Shown here: positions 1 to 7,762 of the stretch, piece after piece
How positions within the stretch are numbered: position 1 is the first letter of the stretch
Layout: every line of letters starts with the position of its first letter
DNA from: Azoarcus sp. Aa7
GTDB taxonomy: Bacteria > Pseudomonadota > Gammaproteobacteria > Burkholderiales > Rhodocyclaceae
Length of the DNA: 64,000 bases
Assembly (NCBI RefSeq): GCF_014822185.1
Contig: NZ_QVLR01000051.1
Span: 1-64,000, forward strand
Direction of reading: 5' to 3'
Program-made: the position numbers and the translations under genes
Notes under the pieces: model-generated
Databases searched by the model: none
The model's input: the letters and a program-made list of their open reading frames with translations, nothing else
What the model was told of the DNA's origin: nothing

Positions 1-2
1 GG

Positions 3-221
3 TTGGGGTTGGCGCTGCTGCCGACCTTCATCGTCGGGAAGGAGCTCCAGGCGGGGCGGCTCGTCGAAGTCCTGCCCGGTTACGTGCCGGTCGAGCATTT
101 TCTCCATGCAGTCCATCTACCCGACCGGCATCTGCCGCTGAAGGTCCGCGCTTTCGTTGATTTTCTGGGCGCCCGATTCGGCACCGAGCCTTGCTGGGAC
201 CGGCAGGAAGGCGCTGCGTAG
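3..221 (+). CDS. LysR-family regulator, C-terminal end only
   Basis: Only the last 72 residues lie in the window; the gene starts before base 1 and has no start codon here. The segment has the look of the end of a LysR effector-binding domain: a GLALLPTFIV strand, then a LEVLPGY-like turn, and the usual closing VRAFVDFL helix before a short tail. The DNA-binding half is outside the window, so neither target nor effector can be judged. It reads away from the neighbouring minus-strand genes and ends 55 bases before the next stop codon. Confidence 0.7.
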   Translation: MGLALLPTFIVGKELQAGRLVEVLPGYVPVEHFLHAVHLPDRHLPLKVRAFVDFLGARFGTEPCWDRQEGAA

Positions 222-276
222 CAGGTCTGGCACGCCGCGCGACAGCTCGACGACCGTCGGCCGACCTTTTCCCCCG

Positions 277-573
277 TCAAGTCATCCCGCCGACCATATC
301 GGCAAGGCGCTGTGGAGAACCGACTGCAACGCCCAGTCCGGACAGGGTTGGCCTGCCGCAGGGATACGCCCCCACTCGCGCGGCGAGATCGGCCAGTTCG
401 GGGGGAAAGTACAGGACTGGCTCGCAGTGCAGGCGCCCAATGTTCTCATGCCGCATCAGCACCGCCGTCGTGGGGCTCCGGTTGCCTTGCAGCTCGAATA
501 GCGCACACACGCGGTCCAGCTCGTCGCCGGCCAGCATCGCGTCGCCCAGATTTGTCATGAACCATTGATCCAT
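277..573 (-). CDS. Conserved-looking hypothetical protein, last gene of the nsrR operon
   Basis: I do not recognise this 98-residue protein. The start at the ATG of MDQWFMTNLG is preferred over an upstream in-frame ATG at 642 that would run into the stop of the next gene. It is rich in hydrophobic and acidic residues in its first half (LGDAMLAGDELDRVCALFE) and has a short Cys-containing stretch (HCEPVLYFPPELADLAARVG); there is no signal peptide or membrane segment. It follows a PAS gene and nsrR on the same strand 76 bases downstream, so a role linked to nitric oxide or redox sensing is possible but not shown. Confidence 0.5.
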   Translation of the reverse strand: MDQWFMTNLGDAMLAGDELDRVCALFELQGNRSPTTAVLMRHENIGRLHCEPVLYFPPELADLAARVGAYPCGRPTLSGLGVAVGSPQRLADMVGGMT

Positions 574-649
574 TCGATGTTTCTTGCCTTGCTGAGGGCA
601 CAGCGCCGATTCGCCCCGGGCAGAGGCGGCGCCGTCCAACATGCCCTTG

Positions 650-1108
650 TCACTCGGGCGCCTGAGTTCCTGTGGCGGATTGTTGTTCTTCCAACTGCCT
701 TATGCGCTGCTGAAGCCTTCTTTCGTCGTCCCGCCGTTGCGTCGCGTCCCGCGCGACGGCAACCGAACCCAGAACCTCTCCGCGTTCGTCACTCACCAGC
801 GCGAAGCTCATTTCCACGTAAATCGTCGCACCGGTCGCGTTGACCGAGCGTGTGATCACGGCGCGGCCGCCGAGGCGCGTCTGACCAGTTGCAACCGCGC
901 GATGAAAACCTTCCCAGTGCGCCGCGCGCAGCCGATCCGGAACGATCAGGTCAAGGCTCTGGCCGATCGCCTGGGCTCGCGAGAAGCCGAACAGCGCTTC
1001 GGCTGCTGCATTCCAGATGCGGATGTTTCCGTCGCGGTCGGCAAAGATGACCGCGTCCGCAGCCTGCTCGACGAGCCGGCGGGGAATGTCGATGGCGTCC
1101 GTGCTCAT
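650..1108 (-). CDS. Single PAS-domain sensor protein
   Basis: This 152-residue cytoplasmic protein is almost entirely one PAS domain: LVEQAADAVIFADRDGNI, then IWNAAAEALFGFSRAQAIG, a central DLIVPDRLRAAHWEGFHRAV stretch and the closing VARDATQRRDDERRLQQR helix, which continues as a short coiled coil. There is no output domain (no kinase, GGDEF or HTH), so it should act by binding a partner or ligand. Its ATG overlaps the nsrR stop by four bases, so the two are translationally coupled. A redox- or gas-responsive adaptor working with NsrR is an inference from position only. Confidence 0.8.
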   Translation of the reverse strand: MSTDAIDIPRRLVEQAADAVIFADRDGNIRIWNAAAEALFGFSRAQAIGQSLDLIVPDRLRAAHWEGFHRAVATGQTRLGGRAVITRSVNATGATIYVEMSFALVSDERGEVLGSVAVARDATQRRDDERRLQQRIRQLEEQQSATGTQAPE

Positions 1109-1566
1109 GTGCGTTTCTCCTGCAGGCGCGGATTCGGGAGTGGAATGTAGGGCGCGATCTCCGCGGCATTGCCTAGGATGTCCGCCAGCGTCAGGCCGTC
1201 GAGAACCTTGAAGAAGGCCTCCAGCGCCTCGCGAAAACCTGCCTGCAGCCGGCACACCGGCGAGAGCACGCAGCGGTTGTTCGCACGGCTGAAGCATTCG
1301 ACGAGCGCGAAATCCTGCTCCGACGCGCGCACCACCGCACCAATGCTGATGTCTTCGGGGGCTTTCCGCAGCACCACACCGCCACTGCGGCCCCGGACGG
1401 TCTCGACCAGGCCGTCCTGGCCAAGACGGTGGATGATCTTCATCAAATGATTTTTGGATATGTCGTAGCTGTCGGCGATCTGCTGAATCGTCACCAGCTC
1501 GCCACGGTGCAGGCCGAGGAAGATCAGCGTTCGCAGGGTGTAGTCGGTGTATTCGGTGAGCTTCAT
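1105..1566 (-). CDS. nsrR: Rrf2-family, NsrR-type nitric-oxide-sensing repressor
   Basis: A 153-residue Rrf2 regulator. Residues 1-60 form the winged helix (MKLTEYTDYTLRTLIFLG; QIADSYDISKNHLMKIIHRL), and three cysteines in the order ECF, NRCVL and SPVC around residues 90-105 match the [2Fe-2S]/[4Fe-4S] ligands of NsrR and its relatives. NsrR normally represses NO-detoxification and nitrosative-stress genes until NO damages the cluster. Here it heads an operon with a PAS protein and diverges from a cbb3-like oxidase operon, so it probably controls both itself and that operon. IscR is excluded by the sequence MKLTEYTDY and the cysteine spacing. Confidence 0.88.
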   Translation of the reverse strand: MKLTEYTDYTLRTLIFLGLHRGELVTIQQIADSYDISKNHLMKIIHRLGQDGLVETVRGRSGGVVLRKAPEDISIGAVVRASEQDFALVECFSRANNRCVLSPVCRLQAGFREALEAFFKVLDGLTLADILGNAAEIAPYIPLPNPRLQEKRT

Positions 1567-1625
1567 CCGGACGACTCGCAGTTAAAGATGTAGCAACGAT
1601 ATTGCTTTTACGTGGAAGTCGCAAT

Positions 1626-1636
1626 AACATGTATTT
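1626..1636. promoter_or_regulatory. Candidate NsrR half-site between nsrR and ccoN
   Basis: AACATGTATTT differs at one base from the AAGATGYATTT half-site known for NsrR in gamma- and betaproteobacteria. It lies in the 121-base divergent region between nsrR and the oxidase operon. A second small inverted repeat, AGCAA-N5-TTGCT at 1592-1606, lies closer to nsrR. The match is by eye. Confidence 0.4.
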
Positions 1637-1687
1637 GCACCATAGCATTTTGCCTGAATACTTCTACTCTCTCGGCCCCAGTTCGTC

Positions 1688-3313
1688 ATGGACATTCCTT
1701 CGCTGTTGCTATCGTCGTTCATCATTGCGGTAACCGGGCTCTTCTTTTTTATCTGGTCCCTGCGCAAGGGCCTGCTCGACTCGGACCCGGCCGCCGCAAA
1801 AGTAATTTTTTCGCGCGGCGAGATCGGACGGGTAGAAGAGCCTGCAGTGGCGGGCGCCACACAGCGTGACCTGCAGCGAACGATGGCCTTCGTGGCCGGC
1901 GAACCGGACGCGAAGGAGTTGCAGGCGCGCATCGCCGCTGATGCTTCGTCGGCACGCCCGGCTTTCGTGCTGCTCGGCTTCGCCGTGTTCTGGCTGTTGG
2001 TTGCGTCGCTCGCGGGTCTCACCAGTTCGATCAAGCTGCACGAGCCCGACTGGCTGACGCAGTATGCGTGGCTGAGCTTCGGGCGCATCCGCACGATCCA
2101 TCTCAATGCGGTCGCTTACGGCTGGGCGCCGATGGCGGCGCTCGGGATCGCGTTGTGGATGCTGCCGCGCCTGCTCAAGACCACGCTCGAGGGCGCACGC
2201 GTTGCGATCGGCGGCGCCGTCCTGTGGAACATCGGGCTGGCGATCGGCATCGGCAGCATCGCTGCGGGCATCACCGACGGCATGGAGTGGCTGGAAATAC
2301 CCGGGCAGGTGGGTGTCCTGTTCGCGCTCGGCGGGGCGATGATCGGACTGCCGCTCGTATTTACCTTGCGCAGGCGCAAAGTCGAGCATCTCTACGTGTC
2401 GGTCTGGTACATGGGGGCCGCGCTGTTCTGGTTCCCTGTGCTGTACATCGTCGCCAAGCTGCCGAACCTGCACTTCGGCGTCGAACAGGCGACGATGAAC
2501 TGGTGGTTCGGCCACAACGTGCTGGGGCTTTTCTATACACCGCTGTCGCTCGCCGCCGTCTATTACTTCCTGCCCAAGGTCATCGGCCGGCCGATCCAGT
2601 CCTACAACCTGTCGCTGATCGGCTTCTGGTGCCTTGCGTTCTTCTACGGCCAGGTGGGTGGCCACCACCTCGTCGGCGGCCCCGTGCCGGAATGGCTGAT
2701 CACGCTGTCGATCGTGCAGAGCATCATGATGATCGTGCCGGTCGTGGCGTTCTCGCTCAACCAGCATCTGACGATGAGGGGGCATTTCGCCGCCCTGCGC
2801 CATTCAGCGACGCTGCGCTTCGTGGTGCTGGGCGGAATGATGTACACGCTGAGCTCGATCCAGGGCTCGTTCGAAGCCCTGCGTAGCGTCAATACCGTCA
2901 CCCACTTCACCCACTTCACCGTCGCGCACGCCCACCTCGGGCTGTACGGCTTCGTCACGCTGGTGATGTTCGGCGCGATCTACTTCGCGATGCCGCGCAT
3001 CGTGTCGCGGGAATGGCCCTATCCGACGCTGATCGGGGTGCATTTCTGGCTGGTCACGATCGGCTTCGCGATCTACTTCGTATCGCTCACTACCGCAGGC
3101 GTGTTGCAGGGCCTGAACATGGTCGACGCCAGCAAGCCGTTCATGGACTCGGTGCGCGTCACGCTGCCCTGGCTGGCGGGGCGCTCGGTCGGCGGCGCGC
3201 TGATGACGCTCGGCCATCTCGCCTTCGCCGGTCATTTCCTGCTGATGGCGCTGGGGCGCGGTCCCCGGCGTAGCGGCGCCGCCCTTCTACGTCCTCTTGC
3301 TCCGACCGCCTGA
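1688..3313 (+). CDS. ccoN: cbb3-type cytochrome oxidase subunit I with a CcoS-like N-terminal extension
   Basis: A 541-residue multi-pass membrane haem-copper oxidase subunit. His138 in GRIRTIHLNA fits the low-spin haem ligand; His276 in WWFGHN and the His326-His327 pair in GQVGGHH fit CuB; His414 and His416 in AHAHLG fit the haem ligands. Tyr320 sits six residues before the HH pair, where C-family oxidases carry the cross-linked Tyr, which argues for oxygen rather than NO reduction. It is about 65 residues longer than usual CcoN: residues 1-50 hold one membrane helix followed by FIWSLRKGLLDSD and AAKVIF, resembling the assembly factor CcoS. It is the first gene of an operon diverging from nsrR; the next gene starts 4 bases after its stop. 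Confidence 0.88.
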   Translation: MDIPSLLLSSFIIAVTGLFFFIWSLRKGLLDSDPAAAKVIFSRGEIGRVEEPAVAGATQRDLQRTMAFVAGEPDAKELQARIAADASSARPAFVLLGFAVFWLLVASLAGLTSSIKLHEPDWLTQYAWLSFGRIRTIHLNAVAYGWAPMAALGIALWMLPRLLKTTLEGARVAIGGAVLWNIGLAIGIGSIAAGITDGMEWLEIPGQVGVLFALGGAMIGLPLVFTLRRRKVEHLYVSVWYMGAALFWFPVLYIVAKLPNLHFGVEQATMNWWFGHNVLGLFYTPLSLAAVYYFLPKVIGRPIQSYNLSLIGFWCLAFFYGQVGGHHLVGGPVPEWLITLSIVQSIMMIVPVVAFSLNQHLTMRGHFAALRHSATLRFVVLGGMMYTLSSIQGSFEALRSVNTVTHFTHFTVAHAHLGLYGFVTLVMFGAIYFAMPRIVSREWPYPTLIGVHFWLVTIGFAIYFVSLTTAGVLQGLNMVDASKPFMDSVRVTLPWLAGRSVGGALMTLGHLAFAGHFLLMALGRGPRRSGAALLRPLAPTA

Positions 3314-3316
3314 ACC

Positions 3317-3922
3317 ATGGAAAACGAAGTCAAGCTGATTTCCGGCGCAATGGTGACCTTGGCCATCGCGACCGCCTCACTGGTCGTGCTGCCCTACCTG
3401 CAATTGCGCCACGAGCCACCGACGCCGGGCCTGAAGCCCTATACCGATGCGCAGCTGCGCGGCCGGCACGTATACATCCGGGAAGGGTGTGTCTACTGCC
3501 ACTCGCAGCAGCCGCGCGATCCCTCCCAGGCGCCGGACGACAAGCGCGGCTGGGGCCGGCCCTCCGTCGCTGGCGACTACTACTACGACAGCCCGCATCT
3601 CCTCGGCACGATGCGCACTGGACCGGACCTGTTCAACATCGGTGCACGCCAGCCGAGCGCTGACTGGCAACTCGGCCACCTCTACCAACCGCGCGCCTAC
3701 ACACCCGACAGCATCATGCCCGCCTACCCGTACCTGTTCGAGGTCAGGAAGCAGGCCGAACCGGGGGATAAGGTGGTCGCCTTGCCGCCGCGGTTCGCCC
3801 CGACGGGCGGCGTGGTCGTGGCTACGCAGGCGGCGCAGGATCTCGTGAGCTATCTCCTCGCCCTCGACCGGACCTTCCCCGTGCTGGCGCCACTCGCCGA
3901 CGCCAGCCCGGCCTCTAACTGA
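3317..3922 (+). CDS. ccoO: CcoO-like membrane-anchored monohaem cytochrome c
   Basis: A 201-residue subunit II of the cbb3-like oxidase. One N-terminal membrane helix (residues 8-30) anchors a periplasmic domain with haem motif C58-V-Y-C61-H62 in the CcoO context REGCVYCHSQQPRDPS; Met134 in SIMPAYPYLF is the likely sixth ligand. RTGPDLFNIGAR and the DYYYDSPHLLGTMR stretch are also typical of CcoO. The protein passes electrons from the second cytochrome c to CcoN. It begins just after ccoN and 21 bases before the next cytochrome gene, as expected for one transcript. Confidence 0.9.
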   Translation: MENEVKLISGAMVTLAIATASLVVLPYLQLRHEPPTPGLKPYTDAQLRGRHVYIREGCVYCHSQQPRDPSQAPDDKRGWGRPSVAGDYYYDSPHLLGTMRTGPDLFNIGARQPSADWQLGHLYQPRAYTPDSIMPAYPYLFEVRKQAEPGDKVVALPPRFAPTGGVVVATQAAQDLVSYLLALDRTFPVLAPLADASPASN

Positions 3923-3943
3923 CCCGCAGCCGCACCGTCCGAA

Positions 3944-4531
3944 ATGCCCGACACATCCCGCAACGATCACGCCCAGCGCCGCGAGAACCGCGATCCGCAC
4001 GAATCCTTCAACCCCGTGCCGCGCCTGATGCTCGGACTGATCGCAGTGCTGCTCGCATGGGCGCTCTACTACATCTACGCCGCACGGCCCGCGACCCTTC
4101 CCGCGCTCGGAGATCGCCGCAGCGCCGAAGTGCTCGCAGCCGTACCCGCCAGGGCCGTGGATGGCGAGCAGATCTTCGGCGCCAACTGTGCCGCGTGTCA
4201 CCAGGCGGCAGGCACCGGCATTCCGCAGGTGTTCCCGCCACTCGCGGGTTCGGCCTGGGTCAATGGCAGCGAACAGGTCCTGATTCAGATCCTGCTGCAC
4301 GGGGTCAACGGCAGTATCGAAGTCGCGGGCAACACCTTCAACGGCGAGATGCCGGCCTTCGGCGACAAGCTGGGCGACGCCGAGATTGCCGCGGTCGCAA
4401 GCTACATCCGCAACCAGTGGGGCAACCAGGCCGGGGCGGTGACGGCCGAAACGGTCCAGGCGCAGCGCACGCGCACCGCTGGCCGCAGCACACCGTGGAA
4501 CGGGGGCGCCGAACTGGCGACGCTGAAGTAG
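3944..4531 (+). CDS. Membrane-anchored monohaem cytochrome c in the place of CcoP
   Basis: A 195-residue protein with one membrane helix at residues 28-46 and a periplasmic class I cytochrome domain: C82-A-A-C85-H86, and Met136 in NGEMPAFGDKL as axial ligand. A tail of about 35 residues follows. It stands where the dihaem CcoP would be but has one haem only and is shorter than CcoP (about 300 residues). No CcoQ gene is present. It probably feeds electrons from the bc1 complex or a soluble cytochrome into the CcoO-like subunit. Confidence 0.82.
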   Translation: MPDTSRNDHAQRRENRDPHESFNPVPRLMLGLIAVLLAWALYYIYAARPATLPALGDRRSAEVLAAVPARAVDGEQIFGANCAACHQAAGTGIPQVFPPLAGSAWVNGSEQVLIQILLHGVNGSIEVAGNTFNGEMPAFGDKLGDAEIAAVASYIRNQWGNQAGAVTAETVQAQRTRTAGRSTPWNGGAELATLK

Positions 4532-4552
4532 GGGAGGGAGCTGTCAGACGCC

Positions 4553-5179
4553 ATGCGGACGGTCATCGTGTGCATGCTCATGCTGGTGCTGGGCGTGGCG
4601 GCATTCTCGCAGGTCAGCGCCGGCTTCCGGGTTGTCACCAGCGAGGCCGCACGCCGCCTCGCCGTGCACGAACAGCCGCCGCTGATGCCGGACGTCGGCC
4701 TCGTCGACGCCCGCTCGACGGGGGACTCGCTGCGCACCGATCTGGCCGCGGATGGCCGCATCGCCCTCGTCGACTTCATCTACACGCGCTGCGAGTCGGT
4801 GTGCCGCGTGCTCGGCAATGAATTCCAGCAACTGCAGCAGGCAATCCTCGAGCAGGGGCTACAGGAGCGCGTGCGCCTGATCAGCATCAGCTTCGACCCA
4901 ACGCACGACACCCCGGACGCACTAGCACGCTATGCCAGACAGATTCAGGCCGACCCCGCCGTGTGGCGCATGGCGACGGTGGCCGATGCGCGGGAACTGC
5001 GCCCACTGCTCGATGCCTTCGGGGTCGTCGTCGTGCCGGACGGCATGGGCGGCTTCGTGCATAACGCGGCGATCCATACGCTGGGGGCGGACGGCCGATT
5101 GACCCGCATCGACGATCTCGGTGCCATCGGGAGCGCGCTTCGCGCAGCCGCGGCGCGCTCCGGCGGACGGGCGCAATGA
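4553..5179 (+). CDS. SCO1/SenC-family copper chaperone
   Basis: A 208-residue SCO protein with an N-terminal signal or anchor helix (residues 3-22) and a thioredoxin-like fold. The copper-binding cysteines are C80 and C84 in YTRCESVC, and His170 in GGFVHNA is the third ligand. LISISFDPTHDTPDALARYA is a typical family stretch. SCO proteins deliver copper to haem-copper oxidases, here presumably to CuB of the upstream CcoN-like subunit, although SCO is better known for CuA sites. Its stop overlaps the next start by four bases. Confidence 0.88.
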   Translation: MRTVIVCMLMLVLGVAAFSQVSAGFRVVTSEAARRLAVHEQPPLMPDVGLVDARSTGDSLRTDLAADGRIALVDFIYTRCESVCRVLGNEFQQLQQAILEQGLQERVRLISISFDPTHDTPDALARYARQIQADPAVWRMATVADARELRPLLDAFGVVVVPDGMGGFVHNAAIHTLGADGRLTRIDDLGAIGSALRAAAARSGGRAQ

Positions 5180-5766
5180 ATCCGCGACAGCGTGCGCTCA
5201 TCGGACTGACGCTTGTTGCAGCAGGCACTGCGCCATGGTTGCGCTCGTGGCTTGAGGCGGACATGGCGCGTCACATGCTCCTGCAGTTTCCGCTGCTGGT
5301 CCTTGCCGGCACGGTGCTCGCTTCGTCCTTGCCGCCGCGGGTGCGCGCCGCTTGCGCGATGATCAACGCTCACGGCCTTGCGGGCCTGTTGCTGTGCCTG
5401 TTGGTATCGGGTTTCTGGATGATTCCGCGCGCCCTCGATCAGGCCCTGCTGTCGCCGCAAATGGAGCTCGCCAAGTTCGCCACACTGCTCGCCGCCGGGG
5501 GCGCACTGCAACTGTCGTGGCGTGGCGCGGGGACGATGATCCAGACCTTTTTCATCGGGAACTGGGCCTGGATGACGGCGGTGGCCGGGCTCCTCTACCA
5601 AGACGTTTCGGCTCGCCTGTGCAATGCCTATCTGCTCGATGAACAGGTTGCCGCGGGAAGGGGGTTGGTGGTGCTGGCGGTCGTCGTTCCGACCGTATTG
5701 GTTGGCTTGCTCATGATGCGGGGAGGTCTTGCAGCGAATCCGGATGCTCCGATGACTGCGGACTGA
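5176..5766 (+). CDS. Multi-pass membrane protein, likely oxidase assembly or accessory factor
   Basis: A 196-residue protein with about six hydrophobic segments (for example LIGLTLVAAGTAPWL, HMLLQFPLLVLAGTVLASSL, GLAGLLLCLLVSGFWMI, GRGLVVLAVVVPTVLVGLL). A His-Met pair in DMARHMLLQFPLL recalls CtaG-type membrane assembly proteins, but I cannot assign it firmly. It is translationally coupled to the SCO gene (ATG overlaps TGA) and is the last gene of the oxidase operon, so assembly or copper loading of the oxidase is the best guess. Confidence 0.6.
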   Translation: MNPRQRALIGLTLVAAGTAPWLRSWLEADMARHMLLQFPLLVLAGTVLASSLPPRVRAACAMINAHGLAGLLLCLLVSGFWMIPRALDQALLSPQMELAKFATLLAAGGALQLSWRGAGTMIQTFFIGNWAWMTAVAGLLYQDVSARLCNAYLLDEQVAAGRGLVVLAVVVPTVLVGLLMMRGGLAANPDAPMTAD

Positions 5767-6285
5767 CGTGCTCAACGCGAGCAGGAAAGCCGCCGACCAG
5801 CGGCAAGCCCATCGGCGCGAGGCCGGCTACGGAGAGCAGCGAAATCAGGCCCGACACCGAGAACGGCAAAGCTTCCGCAGTGCCCCAGGCAGAGCGGGGC
5901 GGTCCGCGAATACACGCAGCCCGCGTGACAGGGCCGCGATCAACTGTGCGGGGCAGATGTGCCGCGGTTGCGGGCGACTGCCTGTCATTGAGCCGGATCT
6001 CCATGAACGGAAATCGATGAATGCATCCTAGTCCGAATTCATCGCCTGCGGCGAAGCGCCCGGCAATTCGGGGGCTGGATTTTAAGATGTATTTAATTTG
6101 ACGCTTTTGCGGCTCCCGCTATATTGAAACGGACGGCGCTCATCCGCGCGCAGGTCTGCCCTGTCCTGCGAGCCAGCGCGGCGGCATCGAGGCGCAGCGC
6201 GATGGGGTAGGGTCTATTGAGGTGATCCGGATCGCCACGGAGATATTTGTCGTCTCTTGGCATTGAATCGGCTTGGGAGGCCAAC
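5767..6285. other. 519-base intergenic region with a candidate NsrR site near its end
   Basis: No convincing gene. A minus-strand open frame (5711-6004) encodes a hydrophobic patch (SGLISLLSVAGLAPMGLPLVGG) that could be a decayed membrane-protein segment, but it overlaps the end of the previous gene and lacks a supported start. The right half is less GC-rich and holds the sdh promoter region. Confidence 0.4.
6084..6094. promoter_or_regulatory. Candidate NsrR half-site upstream of sdhC
   Basis: AAGATGTATTT is an exact match to the NsrR half-site AAGATGYATTT and lies about 190 bases before the sdhC start. The flanks (TTAAGATGTATTTAA) are partly palindromic. It resembles the site between nsrR and ccoN, which suggests that both operons answer to NsrR. 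Confidence 0.4.
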
Positions 6286-6672
6286 ATGCGAGCACGCTCG
6301 GCTAGTGCGCCGAAATTTATGAATCTGTCGCAGATCCGCTTTCCAGTCGGTGCGATCGCATCGATCGGACACCGGGTTTCGGGCGTACTGCTCCTGGTGA
6401 GCCTGCCGCTTCTCGCGCTCGCCCTCGACCGCTCGCTTCGCAGCGAGTCGGAGTTCGAGGCTCTGCGCGACCTGGTATCCGAGCCCTGGCGGGCACTGCT
6501 CCTCGTCATTCTCGTTTGGGCCGCCGCGCATCACGTGCTCGCCGGTGTGCGCCACCTGTTGATGGATATCGGCGTCGGGAGCCGTCTCTCACAGGCACGC
6601 ACCAGCGCCTGGGCTGCGATCCTCGCGGCGGGGATCATTGCACTTGCGGCCGCGGTGAGGTGGCTGTCGTGA
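6286..6672 (+). CDS. sdhC: Succinate dehydrogenase cytochrome b556 subunit
   Basis: A 128-residue, three-helix membrane anchor. It has the SdhC signatures LNLSQIRFP-like (here MNLSQIRFPVGAIASIGHRVSGVLL), where SIGHR-SG contributes to the quinone site, and HHVLAGVRHLLMD, in which the second His of the HHxxxGxRHL pattern is the haem b ligand. The ATG at 6286 is chosen because GGGAGG lies five bases upstream; an earlier ATG at 6247 lacks one. Its stop overlaps the sdhD GTG start. Confidence 0.88.
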   Translation: MRARSASAPKFMNLSQIRFPVGAIASIGHRVSGVLLLVSLPLLALALDRSLRSESEFEALRDLVSEPWRALLLVILVWAAAHHVLAGVRHLLMDIGVGSRLSQARTSAWAAILAAGIIALAAAVRWLS

Positions 6673-7013
6673 GGCTCTTTCTCGGGCAACGGGCCTGGGT
6701 ACTGCAGCGCGTGACGGCGCTGGTGCTGCTGATCCTGCTTGCTCTGGGGGCTGCGACGCTGCTGACGGGGCCGTCGCGCAGCTATGAAGGCTGGCACGCG
6801 CTGGCGACGAGCACGCATGGCGCAGTACTGATCGTCGTGTTCTTCGCCGCGCTGTGCCTGCACGGCTGGATCGGCGTGCGTGACATCGTCCTCGACTACA
6901 TCCACGCGCCGGCGCTGCGGCTGCCCTTGCTTGCGCTGATCGCGGTGATCCTGTTTGCGATTTTCATTCGCGTCGTGCTGACGATGGCGGCGCACTTTGC
7001 CGGCGGTGCTTAA
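6669..7013 (+). CDS. sdhD: Succinate dehydrogenase membrane anchor subunit
   Basis: A 114-residue hydrophobic anchor with three membrane helices. GQRAWVLQRVTALVLLILL, then HGWIGVRDIVLDYI, are typical SdhD features; the His in LCLHGWIGVRD region and RD-xxxDY are usual haem/quinone-site residues. The GTG start overlaps the sdhC stop (GTGA) and defines the frame beginning VRLFLGQ. It ends two bases before the sdhB frame. The flavoprotein gene sdhA, which normally comes next, is absent. Confidence 0.85.
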   Translation: MRLFLGQRAWVLQRVTALVLLILLALGAATLLTGPSRSYEGWHALATSTHGAVLIVVFFAALCLHGWIGVRDIVLDYIHAPALRLPLLALIAVILFAIFIRVVLTMAAHFAGGA

Positions 7014-7033
7014 GAGTGGCGGAGGAGAGAACA

Positions 7034-7729
7034 GTGCGAGTCAGCATCTACCGCTTCAATCCCGAAACCGACGCGAAGCCGCGCATGCAGGATTACGACG
7101 TCGCGCCCGAGGCGGGCGACAAGAAGCTGCTCGACGTGCTGATGCGGCTCAAGACGATGGACGACAGCCTTTCGTTCCGCCGTTCCTGTCGCGAAGGCGT
7201 GTGCGGATCGGATGCGATGAACATCAACGGCCGCAACGGACTGGCGTGCCTCACGTCGCTGCCGGGCCTGAAGGAGCCGGTCGTGTTGCGGCCGTTGCCG
7301 GGTTTCCCCGTGATCCGCGACCTCATCGTCGACATGACGCAATTCTTCGCGCATTACCACTCGATCAAGCCCTACCTCATCAATAACGAGGTCCCTCCCG
7401 AGCGCGAACGCCTGCAGTCGCCCGCGGAGCGCGAGAAGTTGAACGGACTGTACGAATGCATCCTGTGCGCGTGCTGCAGCGCCTTCTGTCCCTCCTTCTG
7501 GTGGAATCCGGACAAGTTCATCGGTCCGGCGGGCCTGCTACAGGCGTACCGCTTCATCGCCGACTCGCGTGACACGGCGACCGCGGCGCGGCTCGCCTAC
7601 CTGGACGACGTGTATCGCCTGTATCGCTGCCGCACGATCATGAACTGCACCGAGGTTTGCCCCAAGGGGCTGAGCCCGTCACATGCGATCGAACGCATCC
7701 GGCTCGCGCTCGTGCGTGAGTCTTCGTAG
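7034..7729 (+). CDS. sdhB: Succinate dehydrogenase iron-sulfur subunit
   Basis: A 231-residue iron-sulfur protein. The [2Fe-2S] ligands lie in CREGVCGSDAMNINGRNGLAC, the [4Fe-4S] ligands in CILCACCSAFCP, and the [3Fe-4S]/4Fe ligands in CRTIMNCTEVCPKGL, all complete. It moves electrons from the flavin subunit to quinone at SdhCD. The GTG at 7034 is preferred because GGAGGAG lies six bases before it; another GTG at 7016 would place that ribosome site inside the gene. It directly follows sdhD; no sdhA is found on either side within the window. Confidence 0.9.
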   Translation: MRVSIYRFNPETDAKPRMQDYDVAPEAGDKKLLDVLMRLKTMDDSLSFRRSCREGVCGSDAMNINGRNGLACLTSLPGLKEPVVLRPLPGFPVIRDLIVDMTQFFAHYHSIKPYLINNEVPPERERLQSPAEREKLNGLYECILCACCSAFCPSFWWNPDKFIGPAGLLQAYRFIADSRDTATAARLAYLDDVYRLYRCRTIMNCTEVCPKGLSPSHAIERIRLALVRESS

Positions 7730-7762
7730 TGGGTGCGCCTACCAGGTAGCCACGGGTACGTC

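Noticed and set aside
1709-2803. Long minus-strand frame opposite the oxidase gene.
   Set aside because: Composition (His, Arg, Gln-rich) and full overlap with a clear haem-copper oxidase gene mark it as a GC-rich shadow.
1688-3313. Idea that the CcoN-like protein is an NO reductase because it neighbours nsrR.
   Set aside because: The cross-link Tyr six residues before the HH pair is present, which NO reductases lack; the CuB and haem ligands follow cbb3 oxidases.
5711-6004. Hydrophobic minus-strand frame as a membrane-protein gene.
   Set aside because: Overlaps the previous gene, has no ribosome site and only one membrane-like patch; kept only as a possible remnant.
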